A DNA stretch of 64,000 nucleotides from Sphingomonas sp. AOB5 (GTDB lineage: Bacteria > Pseudomonadota > Alphaproteobacteria > Sphingomonadales > Sphingomonadaceae). Positions within the stretch are counted from its first letter, which is position 1; every line of letters begins with the position of its first letter. The position numbers were made by a program, and so were the translations under genes. A model generated the notes under the pieces. It worked only from the letters and a program-made list of their open reading frames with translations, did no database searches and had not been told where the DNA came from. Positions 1-8,675 of this stretch are shown here, piece after piece. The stretch covers positions 31,189 to 95,188 of the forward strand of contig NZ_JARNTV010000011.1 in NCBI RefSeq assembly GCF_029433115.1, given 5' to 3'.

Positions 1-125
1 CTATTCCCTTGTCTGCGTCATGCCCCTCAAACGGGCGGGTTGACGACCGACCAGAGGAGGAAGGTCACACGCCGGCTTAGGGTCTGGGCTCAATCAGGTT
101 CGATAGCGTGCGTCTCAGCGATAGC

Positions 126-313
126 TCTCCCCCTTGATGGGATCATCGGGCCGGTCATGCCCCCAGCATGACCTAAACAGCGCGGGGCGCTGTTTACCCG
201 ATGATGGTTGGGAGGGGGTGACCTCTCCTCATGAGACTGTCCAATGAGGAGAGGTCACCCTCATCCTCCCACCGCTTCGCGGCGGGCCCCTCCTTCTCCC
301 ATCAAGGGAGAAG
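126..313. repeat. Structured palindromic block, MITE-like
   Basis: The first 366 bases contain no credible gene. This block has short terminal inverted repeats (131-142 against 297-308, 12 bp, exact). Inside is a three-way-junction pattern: outer stem 142-150/197-205, hairpin 153-160/166-173 and hairpin 175-183/187-195. A 17-bp perfect hairpin follows (216-232/244-260), then a 9-bp hairpin (292-300/306-314). No transposase is present. The layout suits a non-autonomous palindromic element or a structured RNA; which one is open. Bases 1-125 show nothing I can name. Confidence 0.6.
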
Positions 314-366
314 GGTGTGTCCCCCGGTCTCAGCGCCTTGAGCTGAAATCTGGTTGCGCTCGGATC

Positions 367-810
367 CTACGGCACCGAAATCACGATCGTCTCGTACGCG
401 ATCTCGACCGATTCCACCGCGACCTCGTTGCCGTCGGACTTCATGTCGGTGCCGGTCAGCTTGGTGGGGAAGGCGTTGTTCAGCGTCCAGCGATACTGAA
501 CCCCGCCGCTTTCATCGAGCAGATCGACAAGGATCGTCTGCCGCGCGATCGTGTTCATCGTGATCTGGTCGAACCAGCTCCACAGCGTGTCGCTGGTCGC
601 GAAGATGCCCTTCTTCAGCGTGACGTTCCCGACCTTGGCCAGCCCCGGCATCTTGATCGGCGCGAAGATCCCGCTGTTGTCCCCGCGATATTCGATGACC
701 TGAACTTCGGTCTCCAGGCCGCTCACTTCCTGAAACGGCACGGCCTGTCCGGCCAGTGTGACGCTGAAATAGAATTTGGGCAGCGGCCAGGTGGCGCTCT
801 CGTCGGTCAT
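367..810 (-). CDS. Phage tail tube-like protein (T4 gp19 / conserved phage tail family)
   Basis: This 147-residue protein resembles the short tail tube family found in contractile phage tails and extracellular contractile injection systems. Family-like features are the N-terminal segment LPKFYFSVTLAG, the stretch VSGLETEVQVIEYRGD near residues 30-45, and the central GNVTLKKGIFATSD. I start it at the ATG at 810 because the longer frame only adds a Pro/Arg-rich leader with no family resemblance. No sheath, baseplate, spike or ATPase gene lies nearby. The upstream neighbour is gcvPB on the same strand and the downstream side is the gene-free block. It looks like an orphan or relic of a tail module, but the frame is intact and codon use is normal. 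Confidence 0.82.
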   Translation of the reverse strand: MTDESATWPLPKFYFSVTLAGQAVPFQEVSGLETEVQVIEYRGDNSGIFAPIKMPGLAKVGNVTLKKGIFATSDTLWSWFDQITMNTIARQTILVDLLDESGGVQYRWTLNNAFPTKLTGTDMKSDGNEVAVESVEIAYETIVISVP

Positions 811-850
811 GCGGATATCCCCTCGCGGCGAGGGTGGCAGCATGACGGGC

Positions 851-884
851 AGCCGTCACCCCGGATCGACTCCGGAATGACGGC
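851..884. repeat. Inverted repeat between gcvPB and the tail tube gene
   Basis: Arms at 852-858 and 878-884 are complementary and the inner bases also pair (CCGGA/TCCGG). It lies just after the gcvPB stop on the minus strand, so it could act as a terminator, although no T-run follows. The arm GTCACCCCGG also begins the repeat at 8575, which suggests a shared dispersed repeat family. Confidence 0.5.
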
Positions 885-892
885 TTGCCGGC

Positions 893-2464
893 TTATTCCG
901 CGGCCTGCGCCACCGCGGGTTCGTGATAGGCCAGCACCGGTTTGCGCGCGGCCAGCGTCTCGTCGAGGCGGCGGCGGGGCGCGAAGTGCGGTGCGGTGCG
1001 GATCGCCGGATCGCCATTCTTCGCGCGCGCCGCGACCGAACGGAACGCGCCGATGAACTGGTCCAAAGTCGCCTTGCTCTCTGTCTCGGTCGGTTCGACC
1101 AGCATCGCGCCATGGACGACCAGCGGGAAATAGACCGTCATCGGGTGATAGCCCTCGTCGATCAGACCCTTGGCGATGTCGATGGTCGAGAAGCCCTCGG
1201 GCAGTCCCTTGTCGCTGAAGATCGCCTCATGCATGCACGGCCCCGAGGCTGCGAACGGCGCATCGAGCAGATCGTCCATCGACCGCAGGATATAATTGGC
1301 GTTCAGCACCGAATCCTCGGCCACCTGACGCAGCCCGTCGGCGCCATGGCTGAGGATATAGGTCAGCGCGCGGGTGAACATGCCCATCTGGCCATGGAAG
1401 GCAGTCATGCGGCCGAACGTGCCGGCATGATGCTCGCCCGCCGTCTCTTCCTCGACCAGACGGAAATGATCGCCATCCTTCTCGACGAACGGCAGCGGCG
1501 CATAGGGCGTCAGCGCTTCGGAGAGCACCACCGGCCCCGAACCCGGACCGCCGCCGCCATGCGGAGTCGAGAAGGTCTTGTGCAGGTTGATGTGCATCGC
1601 ATCGATGCCCAGGTCGCCCGGACGCACCCGGCCGACGATCGCGTTGAAGTTCGCGCCGTCGCAATAGACGTAGCCGCCCGCGTCATGCACCGCGTCCGAG
1701 ATCGCCTTCATGTCGCGCTCGAACAGGCCGCAGGTGTTCGGGTTGGTGATCATCACGCCGGCAATGTCCGGCCCCAGCCGGCGCTTCAGCGCTTCCAGAT
1801 CGACACGGCCATCGTCGGTCGCCGGGATATCTTCGACGGTGAAGCCTGCGAACGCCGCGGTCGCCGGGTTGGTGCCATGCGCGCTGATCGGCACCAGCAG
1901 GATCTTGCGCGCCTGCTCGCCGCGCGCGTCGAGCGCCGCGCGGATCGCCAGCACGCCGCAAAGCTCGCCATGCGCGCCCGCCTTCGGGCTCATCGCAACG
2001 CTGTGCATGCCGGTGAGCGTGATCAGCCAGTGCGCCAGCTGGTCGATGACCTCGAATGCGCCCTGCGCCGCATCGACCGGAGTCAGCGGGTGCAGATCGG
2101 CGAAACCGGGAAGCCGCGCCATCCGCTCGTTCAGGCGCGGATTGTGCTTCATCGTGCAGCTGCCCAGCGGGAACAGGCCCAGATCGATCGCGTAATTCTG
2201 ACGCGACAGGCGGGTATAGTGGCGAACCGTCTCCGGCTCGGACAGGCCAGGCAGGCCGATGGCCTTGTTCCGCTCCAGCCCGCCGAGACGCGATGTGCCC
2301 GCGGGGACATCGCCGAAATCGACGCCGGTGGTCTCCCCCGAACCGATCTCGAAGATCAAAGGCTCTTCCAGCATCAGCGCGCGATTGCCAGTGAAGGTCG
2401 ATGCGTCGCTCTCGCCCGCTTCCGGGGTGGTCGGGCGCCAGCCGCTTGCGTTGATGGTGCTCAT
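893..2464 (-). CDS. gcvPB: Glycine dehydrogenase (decarboxylating) subunit 2, P-protein beta
   Basis: This is the C-terminal half of the glycine cleavage P protein. It decarboxylates glycine with pyridoxal phosphate and passes the aminomethyl group to lipoyl-GcvH. It has 523 residues, as expected for the split form. The PLP lysine is K296 in HINLHKTF, followed by the glycine-rich loop [10 protein letters not shown]. The motifs [11 protein letters not shown] and SAHGTNPA are also typical. Its ATG overlaps the gcvPA stop by 4 bp, which implies translational coupling and equal synthesis of the two subunits. It is the last gene of the gcvT-H-PA-PB operon controlled by the glycine riboswitch. Confidence 0.97.
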   Translation of the reverse strand: MSTINASGWRPTTPEAGESDASTFTGNRALMLEEPLIFEIGSGETTGVDFGDVPAGTSRLGGLERNKAIGLPGLSEPETVRHYTRLSRQNYAIDLGLFPLGSCTMKHNPRLNERMARLPGFADLHPLTPVDAAQGAFEVIDQLAHWLITLTGMHSVAMSPKAGAHGELCGVLAIRAALDARGEQARKILLVPISAHGTNPATAAFAGFTVEDIPATDDGRVDLEALKRRLGPDIAGVMITNPNTCGLFERDMKAISDAVHDAGGYVYCDGANFNAIVGRVRPGDLGIDAMHINLHKTFSTPHGGGGPGSGPVVLSEALTPYAPLPFVEKDGDHFRLVEEETAGEHHAGTFGRMTAFHGQMGMFTRALTYILSHGADGLRQVAEDSVLNANYILRSMDDLLDAPFAASGPCMHEAIFSDKGLPEGFSTIDIAKGLIDEGYHPMTVYFPLVVHGAMLVEPTETESKATLDQFIGAFRSVAARAKNGDPAIRTAPHFAPRRRLDETLAARKPVLAYHEPAVAQAAE

Positions 2465-3819
2465 GCCAGCGCCTCCTCGAGCGCGGAGGCAAGCGTTTCG
2501 ACGTCCTCCGTGGTGGTGGTTTCGGTGACCGCGACGATCAGGCCGTTCTCAAGGCCCGCTTCGCCCGGATACAGGCGGCCCAGCGACACGCCGGCCAGAA
2601 TGCCCTGATCGGCAAGCTGGCGGACCAGCGGACGCGCTTCCTTCGACAGCTTCAGCGTGAACTCGTTGAAGAAGGTCGGCGTGACCAGCTCGACGCCCGA
2701 CACCGCGGCCAGACGGTCCGCCGCAGCGCTGGCCCCGGCATGGTTCACCGCGGCCAGCTGCCGCAGCCCCTTCTCGCCCAGCAGGGTCATGTGGATCGAC
2801 CAGGCCAGCGCACACAACACCGAGGAGGTGCAGATGTTCGACGTCGCCTTCTCGCGCCGGATATGCTGCTCGCGGGTGGAGAGCGTCAGCACGAAGCCGC
2901 GCTTGCCCTCGGCATCGACGGTCTCACCGCACAGCCGCCCCGGCATCTGCCGCACCAGCTTCTCGGAGCAGGCGAACAAGCCGACATACGGCCCGCCGAA
3001 CTGGAGGCCGACACCGATCGACTGGCCCTCGCCCACCACGATGTCCGCGCCCATCTCGCCCGGCGATTTGATCGCGCCCAGCGCAACCGGCTCGGTCACG
3101 ACCGCAACCAGCAGTGCCTTCTTCGCATGCGCTGCTTCGGCCAGCTTCGACAGGTCGGCGATGCGCCCGAGAATGTCGGGATACTGCACCACCACGCACG
3201 ACGTATCGTCGTCGATCAGCGCGATCAGATCGTCGGTGTCCGGCGTCGCGCCCAGCACCGGCAGGCGCGTGTCGAGCACGTCGCCGGTATACTTTGCCAT
3301 GGTATTGGCGACCGACACATAATGCGGATGCAGCCCACCTGAGAGGATCGCCTTGCCCCGACGCGTCACACGCCGCGCCATCACGATCGCCTCCCAACAG
3401 GCGGTCGAGCCGTCATACATCGACGCGTTCGCCACATCGCAGCCGAGCAGCCTCGCGACCTGCGACTGGAACTCGAACATCATCTGCAGCGTGCCCTGCG
3501 CGATCTCGGGCTGGTACGGCGTATAGGCGGTCAGGAACTCGCCGCGCTGGATCAGGTGATCGACGCTGGCCGGCACATGATGCTTGTAGGCGCCCGCCCC
3601 CAGAAAGAACGGCGCGCTGCCCGCCGACAGGTTCTTCGCGGCCAGTTTCGTCATGTGCCGCTCGACGGCCAGCTCGCTGGCATGCAGCGGCAGGCCGGCA
3701 ATCGGCCCATCGAAGCGCGCAGCCTCGGGCACGTCGACGAACAGGTCGTCGATGGTCTTCGCGCCGATCACGCCCAGCATGTCCTGGCGATCGGTGTGGG
3801 TAAGGGGCAGGTAGCGCAT
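2461..3819 (-). CDS. gcvPA: Glycine dehydrogenase (decarboxylating) subunit 1, P-protein alpha
   Basis: This is the N-terminal half of the split P protein and forms a heterotetramer with GcvPB. It has 452 residues from the ATG at 3819. A longer open frame reaches 3873 but its extra residues are translated from the palindromic repeat, so I reject it. The start [15 protein letters not shown] and the segments [13 protein letters not shown] and [14 protein letters not shown] are characteristic of the subunit. The end overlaps the gcvPB start by 4 bp. A 116-bp gap with inverted repeats separates it from gcvH. Confidence 0.97.
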   Translation of the reverse strand: MRYLPLTHTDRQDMLGVIGAKTIDDLFVDVPEAARFDGPIAGLPLHASELAVERHMTKLAAKNLSAGSAPFFLGAGAYKHHVPASVDHLIQRGEFLTAYTPYQPEIAQGTLQMMFEFQSQVARLLGCDVANASMYDGSTACWEAIVMARRVTRRGKAILSGGLHPHYVSVANTMAKYTGDVLDTRLPVLGATPDTDDLIALIDDDTSCVVVQYPDILGRIADLSKLAEAAHAKKALLVAVVTEPVALGAIKSPGEMGADIVVGEGQSIGVGLQFGGPYVGLFACSEKLVRQMPGRLCGETVDAEGKRGFVLTLSTREQHIRREKATSNICTSSVLCALAWSIHMTLLGEKGLRQLAAVNHAGASAAADRLAAVSGVELVTPTFFNEFTLKLSKEARPLVRQLADQGILAGVSLGRLYPGEAGLENGLIVAVTETTTTEDVETLASALEEALA

Positions 3820-3832
3820 CGATTTTCCTTCT

Positions 3833-3932
3833 CCCCTCCCGCTTGCGGGAGGGGTCGGGGGAGGGCCTGTCAAAATCGAGGACGGCGTGTGCGGACACGC
3901 CCTCCCCTAGCCCCTCCCGCAAGCGGGAGGGG
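3833..3932. repeat. Paired palindromic repeat inside the gcv operon
   Basis: Two near-identical 22-bp palindromes (3833-3854 and 3911-3932), each CCCCTCCCG-CTTG/CAAG-type, flank a third hairpin (3885-3900, arms GCGTGT/ACACGC). The two outer palindromes are also complementary to each other. The unit sits between gcvH and gcvPA in the same transcript, so it would form a strong intercistronic structure that may affect RNA stability. Confidence 0.7.
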
Positions 3933-3935
3933 GAC

Positions 3936-4307
3936 TTAAAGCTTACTCACGAACTCGGCATAAGCGCTCTCGTTCATCAGGCCGTCCAGCTCGCTGGTGT
4001 CGCTTAGCGTCAGCTTGAAGAACCAGCCATCGCCCTCGGCATCCTCGTTCACCAGCTCGGGCGTGTCGGCCAGTGCCGCATTGCCTTCGATCACGGTGCC
4101 GGAGACGGGCGAATAGACGTCGGACGCGGCCTTCACGCTTTCGACCACCGCGGCTTCGTCGCCCTTGGTCACGTCGCGGCCTTCCTCGGGGGTCTCGACG
4201 AACACGATGTCGCCCAGCTGGCCCTGCGCATATTCGCTGATGCCGACGGTACCGATATCGCCCTCGACTTCGACCCATTCATGATCTTCGGTGTAGTAAC
4301 GGCTCAT
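3936..4307 (-). CDS. gcvH: Glycine cleavage system H protein
   Basis: This lipoyl carrier shuttles the methylamine group from the P protein to the T protein and is reoxidised by dihydrolipoamide dehydrogenase, which is not in this window. It has 123 residues, the usual length. The lipoylated lysine is K59 in [10 protein letters not shown], and the N-terminal YYTEDHEWV block is typical. It starts 3 bases after the gcvT stop, so the two are co-translated. lipB, which could supply its lipoyl group, lies at 51313. Confidence 0.98.
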   Translation of the reverse strand: MSRYYTEDHEWVEVEGDIGTVGISEYAQGQLGDIVFVETPEEGRDVTKGDEAAVVESVKAASDVYSPVSGTVIEGNAALADTPELVNEDAEGDGWFFKLTLSDTSELDGLMNESAYAEFVSKL

Positions 4308-4310
4308 GTG

Positions 4311-5450
4311 TCAGGCTCCCTTTCTGACATAGCGATGGGGAACGAAGGGCATCTTCACGACCTCCGCGGTGTGGACCTTGCCGCGCTGGGCAAGCGTGAT
4401 CTTCGTGCCGGGCTCGGCGAGCGACAGCGGCACATAGGCCATGGCGATCGGCTTCTGAACGCTCGGTGCGAACCCGCCCGAGGTCACCTTGCCGACTTCG
4501 CTGCCTTCGCCATCGAGCACCGCCGCACCTTCGCGAACCGGCTGGCGGCCTTCGACGATCAGACCGACGCGCTTCAGGATCGGCCCGTTCTCGCGCTCGG
4601 CCATGATGCGTTCGTGACCGGGGAAGCCGCCTTCCTCGCGGCGGCGCTTCTTCAGCGCGAATCCCAGCGCGGCGGAGACCGGCGTGGTCTCGGTATCCAG
4701 ATCATGCCCATAGAGCGGCAGATCCGCCTCGAGCCGCAGCGAGTCGCGCGCGCCCAGCCCGATCGGCTTCACCTCGTCCTGCGCGGTCAGCGCATCGGCC
4801 AGCGCCGTCACCGCCTCGGCAGGCACCGAAATCTCGAACCCGTCCTCGCCGGTATAGCCCGAGCGGCTGATCCACAGATCATGGCCCTGCCACTGGAACA
4901 GCGCACCCTGCATGAACACCAGCGCCTCGACGCCCGGGATCACCCGCGCCAGCGCATCGACCGCCTTGGGACCCTGCAGCGCCAGCAGCGCCTGCTCGTC
5001 CAGGTAATTGATCTCGATCTCGTCGGGCAGAAACTCGCGGAAATGCGCGATATCGTCCCATTTGCACGCGCCGTTGACGACCATGTAGATCGACCCGTCG
5101 TCGCGCCGGGTCAGCATCAGATCGTCGAGGATGCCGCCATTCTCGGCCAGCAGCAGCGAATAGACCGGGTGGCCCGGCTTCGCCGCGGCGATATCCGCCG
5201 GCATCAGCGCCTCGAGCGCGGCTTCCACACCTTCGCCGGTGAAGATCAGCTGGCCCATATGGCTCACGTCGAACAGCCCGGCGCTCTCCCGCGTCCACAG
5301 ATGCTCGGCCATGATGCCTTCGTACTGGACGGGCATCTCATAGCCCGCGAACGGCACCATCCGGCCGCCCCGCGCGCGGTGCCACGCATCCAGCGCCAGC
5401 GTCATCAGTTCGGGTTCGCCGTCGGTATCGGTCTGGACGTCCTGGCTCAT
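4311..5450 (-). CDS. gcvT: Aminomethyltransferase, glycine cleavage T protein
   Basis: It transfers the aminomethyl carbon from GcvH to tetrahydrofolate and releases ammonia. From the ATG at 5450 it has 379 residues. An earlier ATG at 5528 lies inside the riboswitch and is rejected. Typical segments are MVPFAGYEMPVQY near residue 40, FDVSHMGQ, GLGARDSLRLEADLPLYGHD and a C-terminal barrel domain containing GKVTSGGFAP. It is the first gene of the operon, starting about 66 bases after the second glycine aptamer. Confidence 0.98.
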   Translation of the reverse strand: MSQDVQTDTDGEPELMTLALDAWHRARGGRMVPFAGYEMPVQYEGIMAEHLWTRESAGLFDVSHMGQLIFTGEGVEAALEALMPADIAAAKPGHPVYSLLLAENGGILDDLMLTRRDDGSIYMVVNGACKWDDIAHFREFLPDEIEINYLDEQALLALQGPKAVDALARVIPGVEALVFMQGALFQWQGHDLWISRSGYTGEDGFEISVPAEAVTALADALTAQDEVKPIGLGARDSLRLEADLPLYGHDLDTETTPVSAALGFALKKRRREEGGFPGHERIMAERENGPILKRVGLIVEGRQPVREGAAVLDGEGSEVGKVTSGGFAPSVQKPIAMAYVPLSLAEPGTKITLAQRGKVHTAEVVKMPFVPHRYVRKGA

Positions 5451-5516
5451 CACGGCACTCCGGCTTCGAGGATCGACGGAACACCGCGCGCCATAAGCAC
5501 GCCTTGGGTCCATCGC

Positions 5517-5709
5517 CCCCTCTGTCACGGGAACCTGAGAGCTTTCGCCGCTGCAAAACGGCTTACCCCTTCGGTGGCCATCCCCTCCCGAATCCGGGCG
5601 GATGGCGCTTTCCAGAGTGTCCTGACGCGCGCGGTCCCTGATGCCTGAGAGATTCCGGGGCGGTTGCTCCTTCGGCGGCCCGCCTCGCGGCGAACACTCT
5701 CCCTCGCGC
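5517..5709 (-). promoter_or_regulatory. Tandem glycine riboswitch upstream of gcvT
   Basis: Read on the minus strand, two aptamers occur in a row. The first (about 5709-5612) has GGAGAGTG, CCGCCGAAGGAGCAA, CTCTCAGGCA and a closing GGACACTC. The second (about 5611-5517) has CCACCGAAGGGGTAAGC, CTCTCAGGTT and a closing GACAGAGGG. These are the conserved elements of the gcvT riboswitch class. In Gram-negative bacteria it usually turns on expression when glycine is plentiful. The remaining 66 bases before gcvT would hold the expression platform, but I could not define its hairpin with confidence. Confidence 0.93.
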
Positions 5710-5928
5710 GTCCGTCACGGCAAGCCGCAACAGACAAGCGCAGCCTTGGCCATGCCCCCGATTCGAGTCAATCGCACTTGCAGCATAAACACGCTGCACC
5801 GGCACATTGCCGCGCCCACGCTACCGGTAAACTACGTGGCTGTAGTTCTACGCACCCCGGCTTCTTTCAAGAGTTAACCCAACAGCCCGAAAAGGGCGCA
5901 GAACAAATCGCCAGATCTGCGAGCCGCC

Positions 5929-6321
5929 ATGAAAAGTACCTGCACTCTCGACACGATCCACAATCGCCTCGAAGTCTGCGCCAGCGGGCAATGGACCATG
6001 GAGGATGCCGATGATTTCCATCGGCAGATGCTCGGCGTTCGCCAATGGGCGGATCGCAATGGCGAGGCCACCGTATCGATACTGGCCGATCTCGACGGTC
6101 TCGTCCTGCACACCGCGCCGATTGCCGAGCGCGTGGCGATCACCGTCAACGAGATCCGCAGTATCCGCCGTAGCAAATATGCGCTGGTCGTCCCCAGCTA
6201 TCTGATGCGGATGCAGTGCCGCCGGCTGCTGAACGGGATCGAGCACCAGATTTTCGATACGCGCGAACAGGCGATCGAATGGCTCGGCTGGCGGATGTTC
6301 ATCCCGCGGGTCGCGGCATGA
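5929..6321 (+). CDS. Small conserved protein, paralog of the next gene
   Basis: A 130-residue cytosolic protein with no signal peptide or membrane segment. The alternating pattern (GQWTMEDADDFHRQM, VSILADLDGLVL, YALVVPSYLMRMQCRRLL) looks like an alpha/beta domain of about 120 residues, broadly similar to STAS/SpoIIAA-like folds, but I cannot assign it firmly. Its stop overlaps the start of the following gene by 4 bp (ATGA). The next protein has the same arrangement of segments, so the two arose by duplication. Function unknown. Confidence 0.7.
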   Translation: MKSTCTLDTIHNRLEVCASGQWTMEDADDFHRQMLGVRQWADRNGEATVSILADLDGLVLHTAPIAERVAITVNEIRSIRRSKYALVVPSYLMRMQCRRLLNGIEHQIFDTREQAIEWLGWRMFIPRVAA

Positions 6322-6758
6322 CCGCGCTGCTCAAGCACCCGCGCCCGCGCCGCGACCTGGGCAACGATCCGGCCACGCTGATGCCCGGCGCGCTCACTCT
6401 GTCCTACGAGACCGAGAGCCGCTTCATCCTGGTATCGGGCAACGGCATGTGGTCGCCGCGCCAGCTCGACGAGCATCTGCGCGACTTTGCCGATCTGGTC
6501 GATCAGTTGCGCCGCCAGCATATCCGCATCCGCGTGCTCGTCGATCTGAAGGATGCCGCGATCCAGACGCCCGAAGTCACGCGTGTGCTCGCTCATGGCA
6601 CAAGGGATTGCCATCGCGACGGCGATCGGGTGGCATTGCTGGTCCCCGGATCGCTGGCCAAGATGCAGATGCGCCGCATCCTCGGCACCCGGCATCACAA
6701 TTACTTCGTTTCCGAATCGGCCGCCCGACTCTGGCTCTCGGCCAGCGACTGGAGCTGA
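6318..6758 (+). CDS. Small conserved protein, tandem paralog
   Basis: 146 residues, starting at the ATG that overlaps the previous stop. It aligns by eye with the upstream protein: GNGMWSPRQLDEHLRDFADLV matches GQWTMEDADDFHRQM, RVLVDLKDAAIQTPEV matches SILADLDGLVLHTAP, and SLAKMQMRRILGTRHHNYF matches SYLMRMQCRRLLNGIEHQIF. An Arg/Pro-rich 25-residue N-terminal extension is unique to this copy. A good terminator follows at 6809. The coupled pair probably acts together, possibly as a heterodimer (inference). Confidence 0.7.
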   Translation: MTALLKHPRPRRDLGNDPATLMPGALTLSYETESRFILVSGNGMWSPRQLDEHLRDFADLVDQLRRQHIRIRVLVDLKDAAIQTPEVTRVLAHGTRDCHRDGDRVALLVPGSLAKMQMRRILGTRHHNYFVSESAARLWLSASDWS

Positions 6759-6808
6759 ACCGACCTCACGTCATCATGCCTTCCGCGGGTGCACCCCTGC
6801 CGGAACGA

Positions 6809-6838
6809 GAAAGGGCCGGGATCGCTCCCGGCCCTTTC
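6809..6838. terminator. Bidirectional-looking terminator hairpin
   Basis: A GGGCCGGG/CCCGGCCC stem flanked by A-run and T-run bases (AAAGGGCC and GGCCCTTT) lies between two convergent genes, so it could stop both transcripts. Confidence 0.75.
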
Positions 6839-6860
6839 CTGTTTCTCGTCGCGAAGCCGC

Positions 6861-7508
6861 TTAGCGGGTGACGTTATACTTCAGCTGGTCGTCGGTCAGC
6901 TGGAAGCCGACCAGCGCCTCGAACGTCGCCGACAGCACCGACTGGCGGATCGCCGGATCGGCCAGCGGATCCGTCGCTGCGTCGGTATCTCCGGGCTTGC
7001 GCTTGCGGGTCAGGCGCTCGCGCACATCGGCGGGCAGCGTCGCGGCAGCGCGCGAAACCTGCGTCGTCGCGGTGCCCTTTGCCGAGGCGCGCAACTGGCC
7101 CGGCTCGAAATTCACCGTCACGCGGCCGATCCGCTTCGCGGTCACCGAAGTGCCGCCGCGAACCACGGTCACGAAATAGGGGAAGGAAACCGTGCGCGCG
7201 CCCTCGGCGCTGGCGCGACGTGCCTGCACGTCGAAATTGATCGTGGTGACCACCTGCTCGCCCGAATCGTCGCAGGTCGACGTCACGTTGGTCAGTACTG
7301 CAACCACGTCGATCGCAGCCGCCTCGCGGCTCGCCGGCGGGTTGAAGCTGGTGATGTCGCCGGTTCCGGCGGGCACCGCGACATGCGGGCAAGGCGAGCG
7401 GACGGCGGTGATGCCGACTCCGCCGATGGCTTCGATCTCACCCGTCTTGTTGCAACCGCCCAGAGCGATCAGGGCGAGGACGGGGACGGCGAACTTGGCG
7501 ATCGACAC
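6861..7508 (-). CDS. Putative lipoprotein, unknown function
   Basis: About 215 residues from a GTG at 7508, chosen because it gives a clean lipoprotein signal (hydrophobic FAVPVLALIALGGC, with the lipobox cysteine near residue 19). An upstream ATG at 7571 would add an Arg/Cys-rich stretch that does not fit a signal peptide. The body is beta-rich with Val/Thr alternation and ends in a Lys/Arg patch (RLTRKRKPGD) and a helical tail. No catalytic motif is visible. It is convergent with the paralog pair across the 6809 terminator and divergent from ispH. Confidence 0.75.
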   Translation of the reverse strand: MSIAKFAVPVLALIALGGCNKTGEIEAIGGVGITAVRSPCPHVAVPAGTGDITSFNPPASREAAAIDVVAVLTNVTSTCDDSGEQVVTTINFDVQARRASAEGARTVSFPYFVTVVRGGTSVTAKRIGRVTVNFEPGQLRASAKGTATTQVSRAAATLPADVRERLTRKRKPGDTDAATDPLADPAIRQSVLSATFEALVGFQLTDDQLKYNVTR

Positions 7509-7616
7509 AGGGCACCTTTCAGACAAAACGGGCCGTGAGCATGCGCACCGGCCCGAAACGAGCGGCACCATAGGAAGCGCCTTCCGCCGGTGCAAGCAAT
7601 CGCGTAGGGACGGCGC

Positions 7617-8567
7617 ATGTCCGGAATAAGGCCGCCTTTAGACCTTCTCATCGCCGCCCCGCGCGGCTTCTGCGCGGGTGTCGACCGCGCGATCCGCATC
7701 GTCGAGCTGGCGATCGAGAAATATGGCGCGCCGGTCTATGTCCGGCACGAGATCGTCCACAACAAGTTCGTGGTCGACAGTCTGAAGGCCAAGGGCGCGA
7801 TCTTTGTCGACGAGCTGGACAAGGTGCCCGACGGCGTTCCTGTCGTCTTTTCCGCGCACGGCGTGCCCAAGGCGGTACCGGCCAAGGCCGAGGAGCGCGG
7901 ACTCGACTATCTCGACGCCACCTGCCCGCTGGTCTCCAAGGTCCATCGTCAGGCCGAGCGGCTGGTGAATCAGGGCCGACACATCCTCTTCATCGGTCAT
8001 GCCGGGCATCCGGAGGTGATCGGCACCTTCGGTCAGGTGCCGGAAGGCGCGATGACTCTGGTCGAAACGCCTGCCGATGCCGAACAGGTGACGGTCACCG
8101 ATCCGGAAAATCTCGCCTTCCTCACCCAGACGACACTGTCGGTCGACGATACCGCCGCGACGCTGGAGGTACTCAAGCGCCGCTTCCCCGCGATCCTGGC
8201 GCCCGGTCCCAACGACATCTGCTATGCCACCACCAACCGTCAGGGCGCGGTGAAGGCGATCGCATCGTCGGTCGATCTGATGCTGATCATCGGCGGCAAG
8301 AATTCGTCCAACTCGCTCCGCCTGGTCGAAGTCGCCGAGCGCGAAGGCACCACCGCCTATCTGATCCCCCGCGCGGAGGATCTGGACTGGGCATGGTTCG
8401 ATGGCGTGAAGACGCTGGGCATCAGCGCCGGCGCATCCGCGCCCGAATTGCTGGTGCGCGAACTGATCGGCAAACTCGCCGAGCGCTACGAAGTGACCGA
8501 GCGCGAAGTCGAGACGGTGCCCGAGAACGTCGTCTTCAAACTGCCCCGCGGACTCGAGGCCGCGTGA
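7617..8567 (+). CDS. ispH: 4-hydroxy-3-methylbut-2-enyl diphosphate reductase
   Basis: Last enzyme of the MEP isoprenoid pathway; it converts HMBPP to IPP and DMAPP with an iron-sulfur cluster. 316 residues. The three cluster cysteines are C19 ([11 protein letters not shown]), C103 ([11 protein letters not shown]) and C202 ([11 protein letters not shown]). [14 protein letters not shown] and the C-terminal [10 protein letters not shown] are also family motifs. It is separated from thrB by about 108 bases of repeat DNA, so co-transcription is possible but not tight. Confidence 0.98.
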   Translation: MSGIRPPLDLLIAAPRGFCAGVDRAIRIVELAIEKYGAPVYVRHEIVHNKFVVDSLKAKGAIFVDELDKVPDGVPVVFSAHGVPKAVPAKAEERGLDYLDATCPLVSKVHRQAERLVNQGRHILFIGHAGHPEVIGTFGQVPEGAMTLVETPADAEQVTVTDPENLAFLTQTTLSVDDTAATLEVLKRRFPAILAPGPNDICYATTNRQGAVKAIASSVDLMLIIGGKNSSNSLRLVEVAEREGTTAYLIPRAEDLDWAWFDGVKTLGISAGASAPELLVRELIGKLAERYEVTEREVETVPENVVFKLPRGLEAA

Positions 8568-8574
8568 TGAAATT

Positions 8575-8661
8575 CCGTCACCCCGGCGAAAGCTGGGGTC
8601 TCGCGCCGCAAACCATTCGCTCGTTGCCCAGGATCCCGGCTTGCGCTGGGATAACGCTGTA
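8575..8661. repeat. Dispersed hairpin repeat between ispH and thrB
   Basis: It contains GTCACCCCGGCGAAAGCTGGGG, whose arms CCCCGGC and GCTGGGG pair around GAAA, then a second weak hairpin (CCCAGGATCCC/GCTGGGAT). The GTCACCCCGG start recurs at 855. No ORF is supported here. Confidence 0.55.
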
Positions 8662-8675
8662 AAGGGGGCATTCGA

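Noticed and set aside
1..810. Prophage or injection-system island at the left edge
   Set aside because: Only one tail-type gene is present and no integrase, portal, sheath or lysis gene supports an island in this window.
3820..3873. N-terminal extension of gcvPA
   Set aside because: The extra 18 residues are translated from a palindromic repeat and do not occur in the family.
5451..5528. N-terminal extension of gcvT
   Set aside because: The upstream ATG lies at the end of the riboswitch; the ATG at 5450 gives the normal protein.
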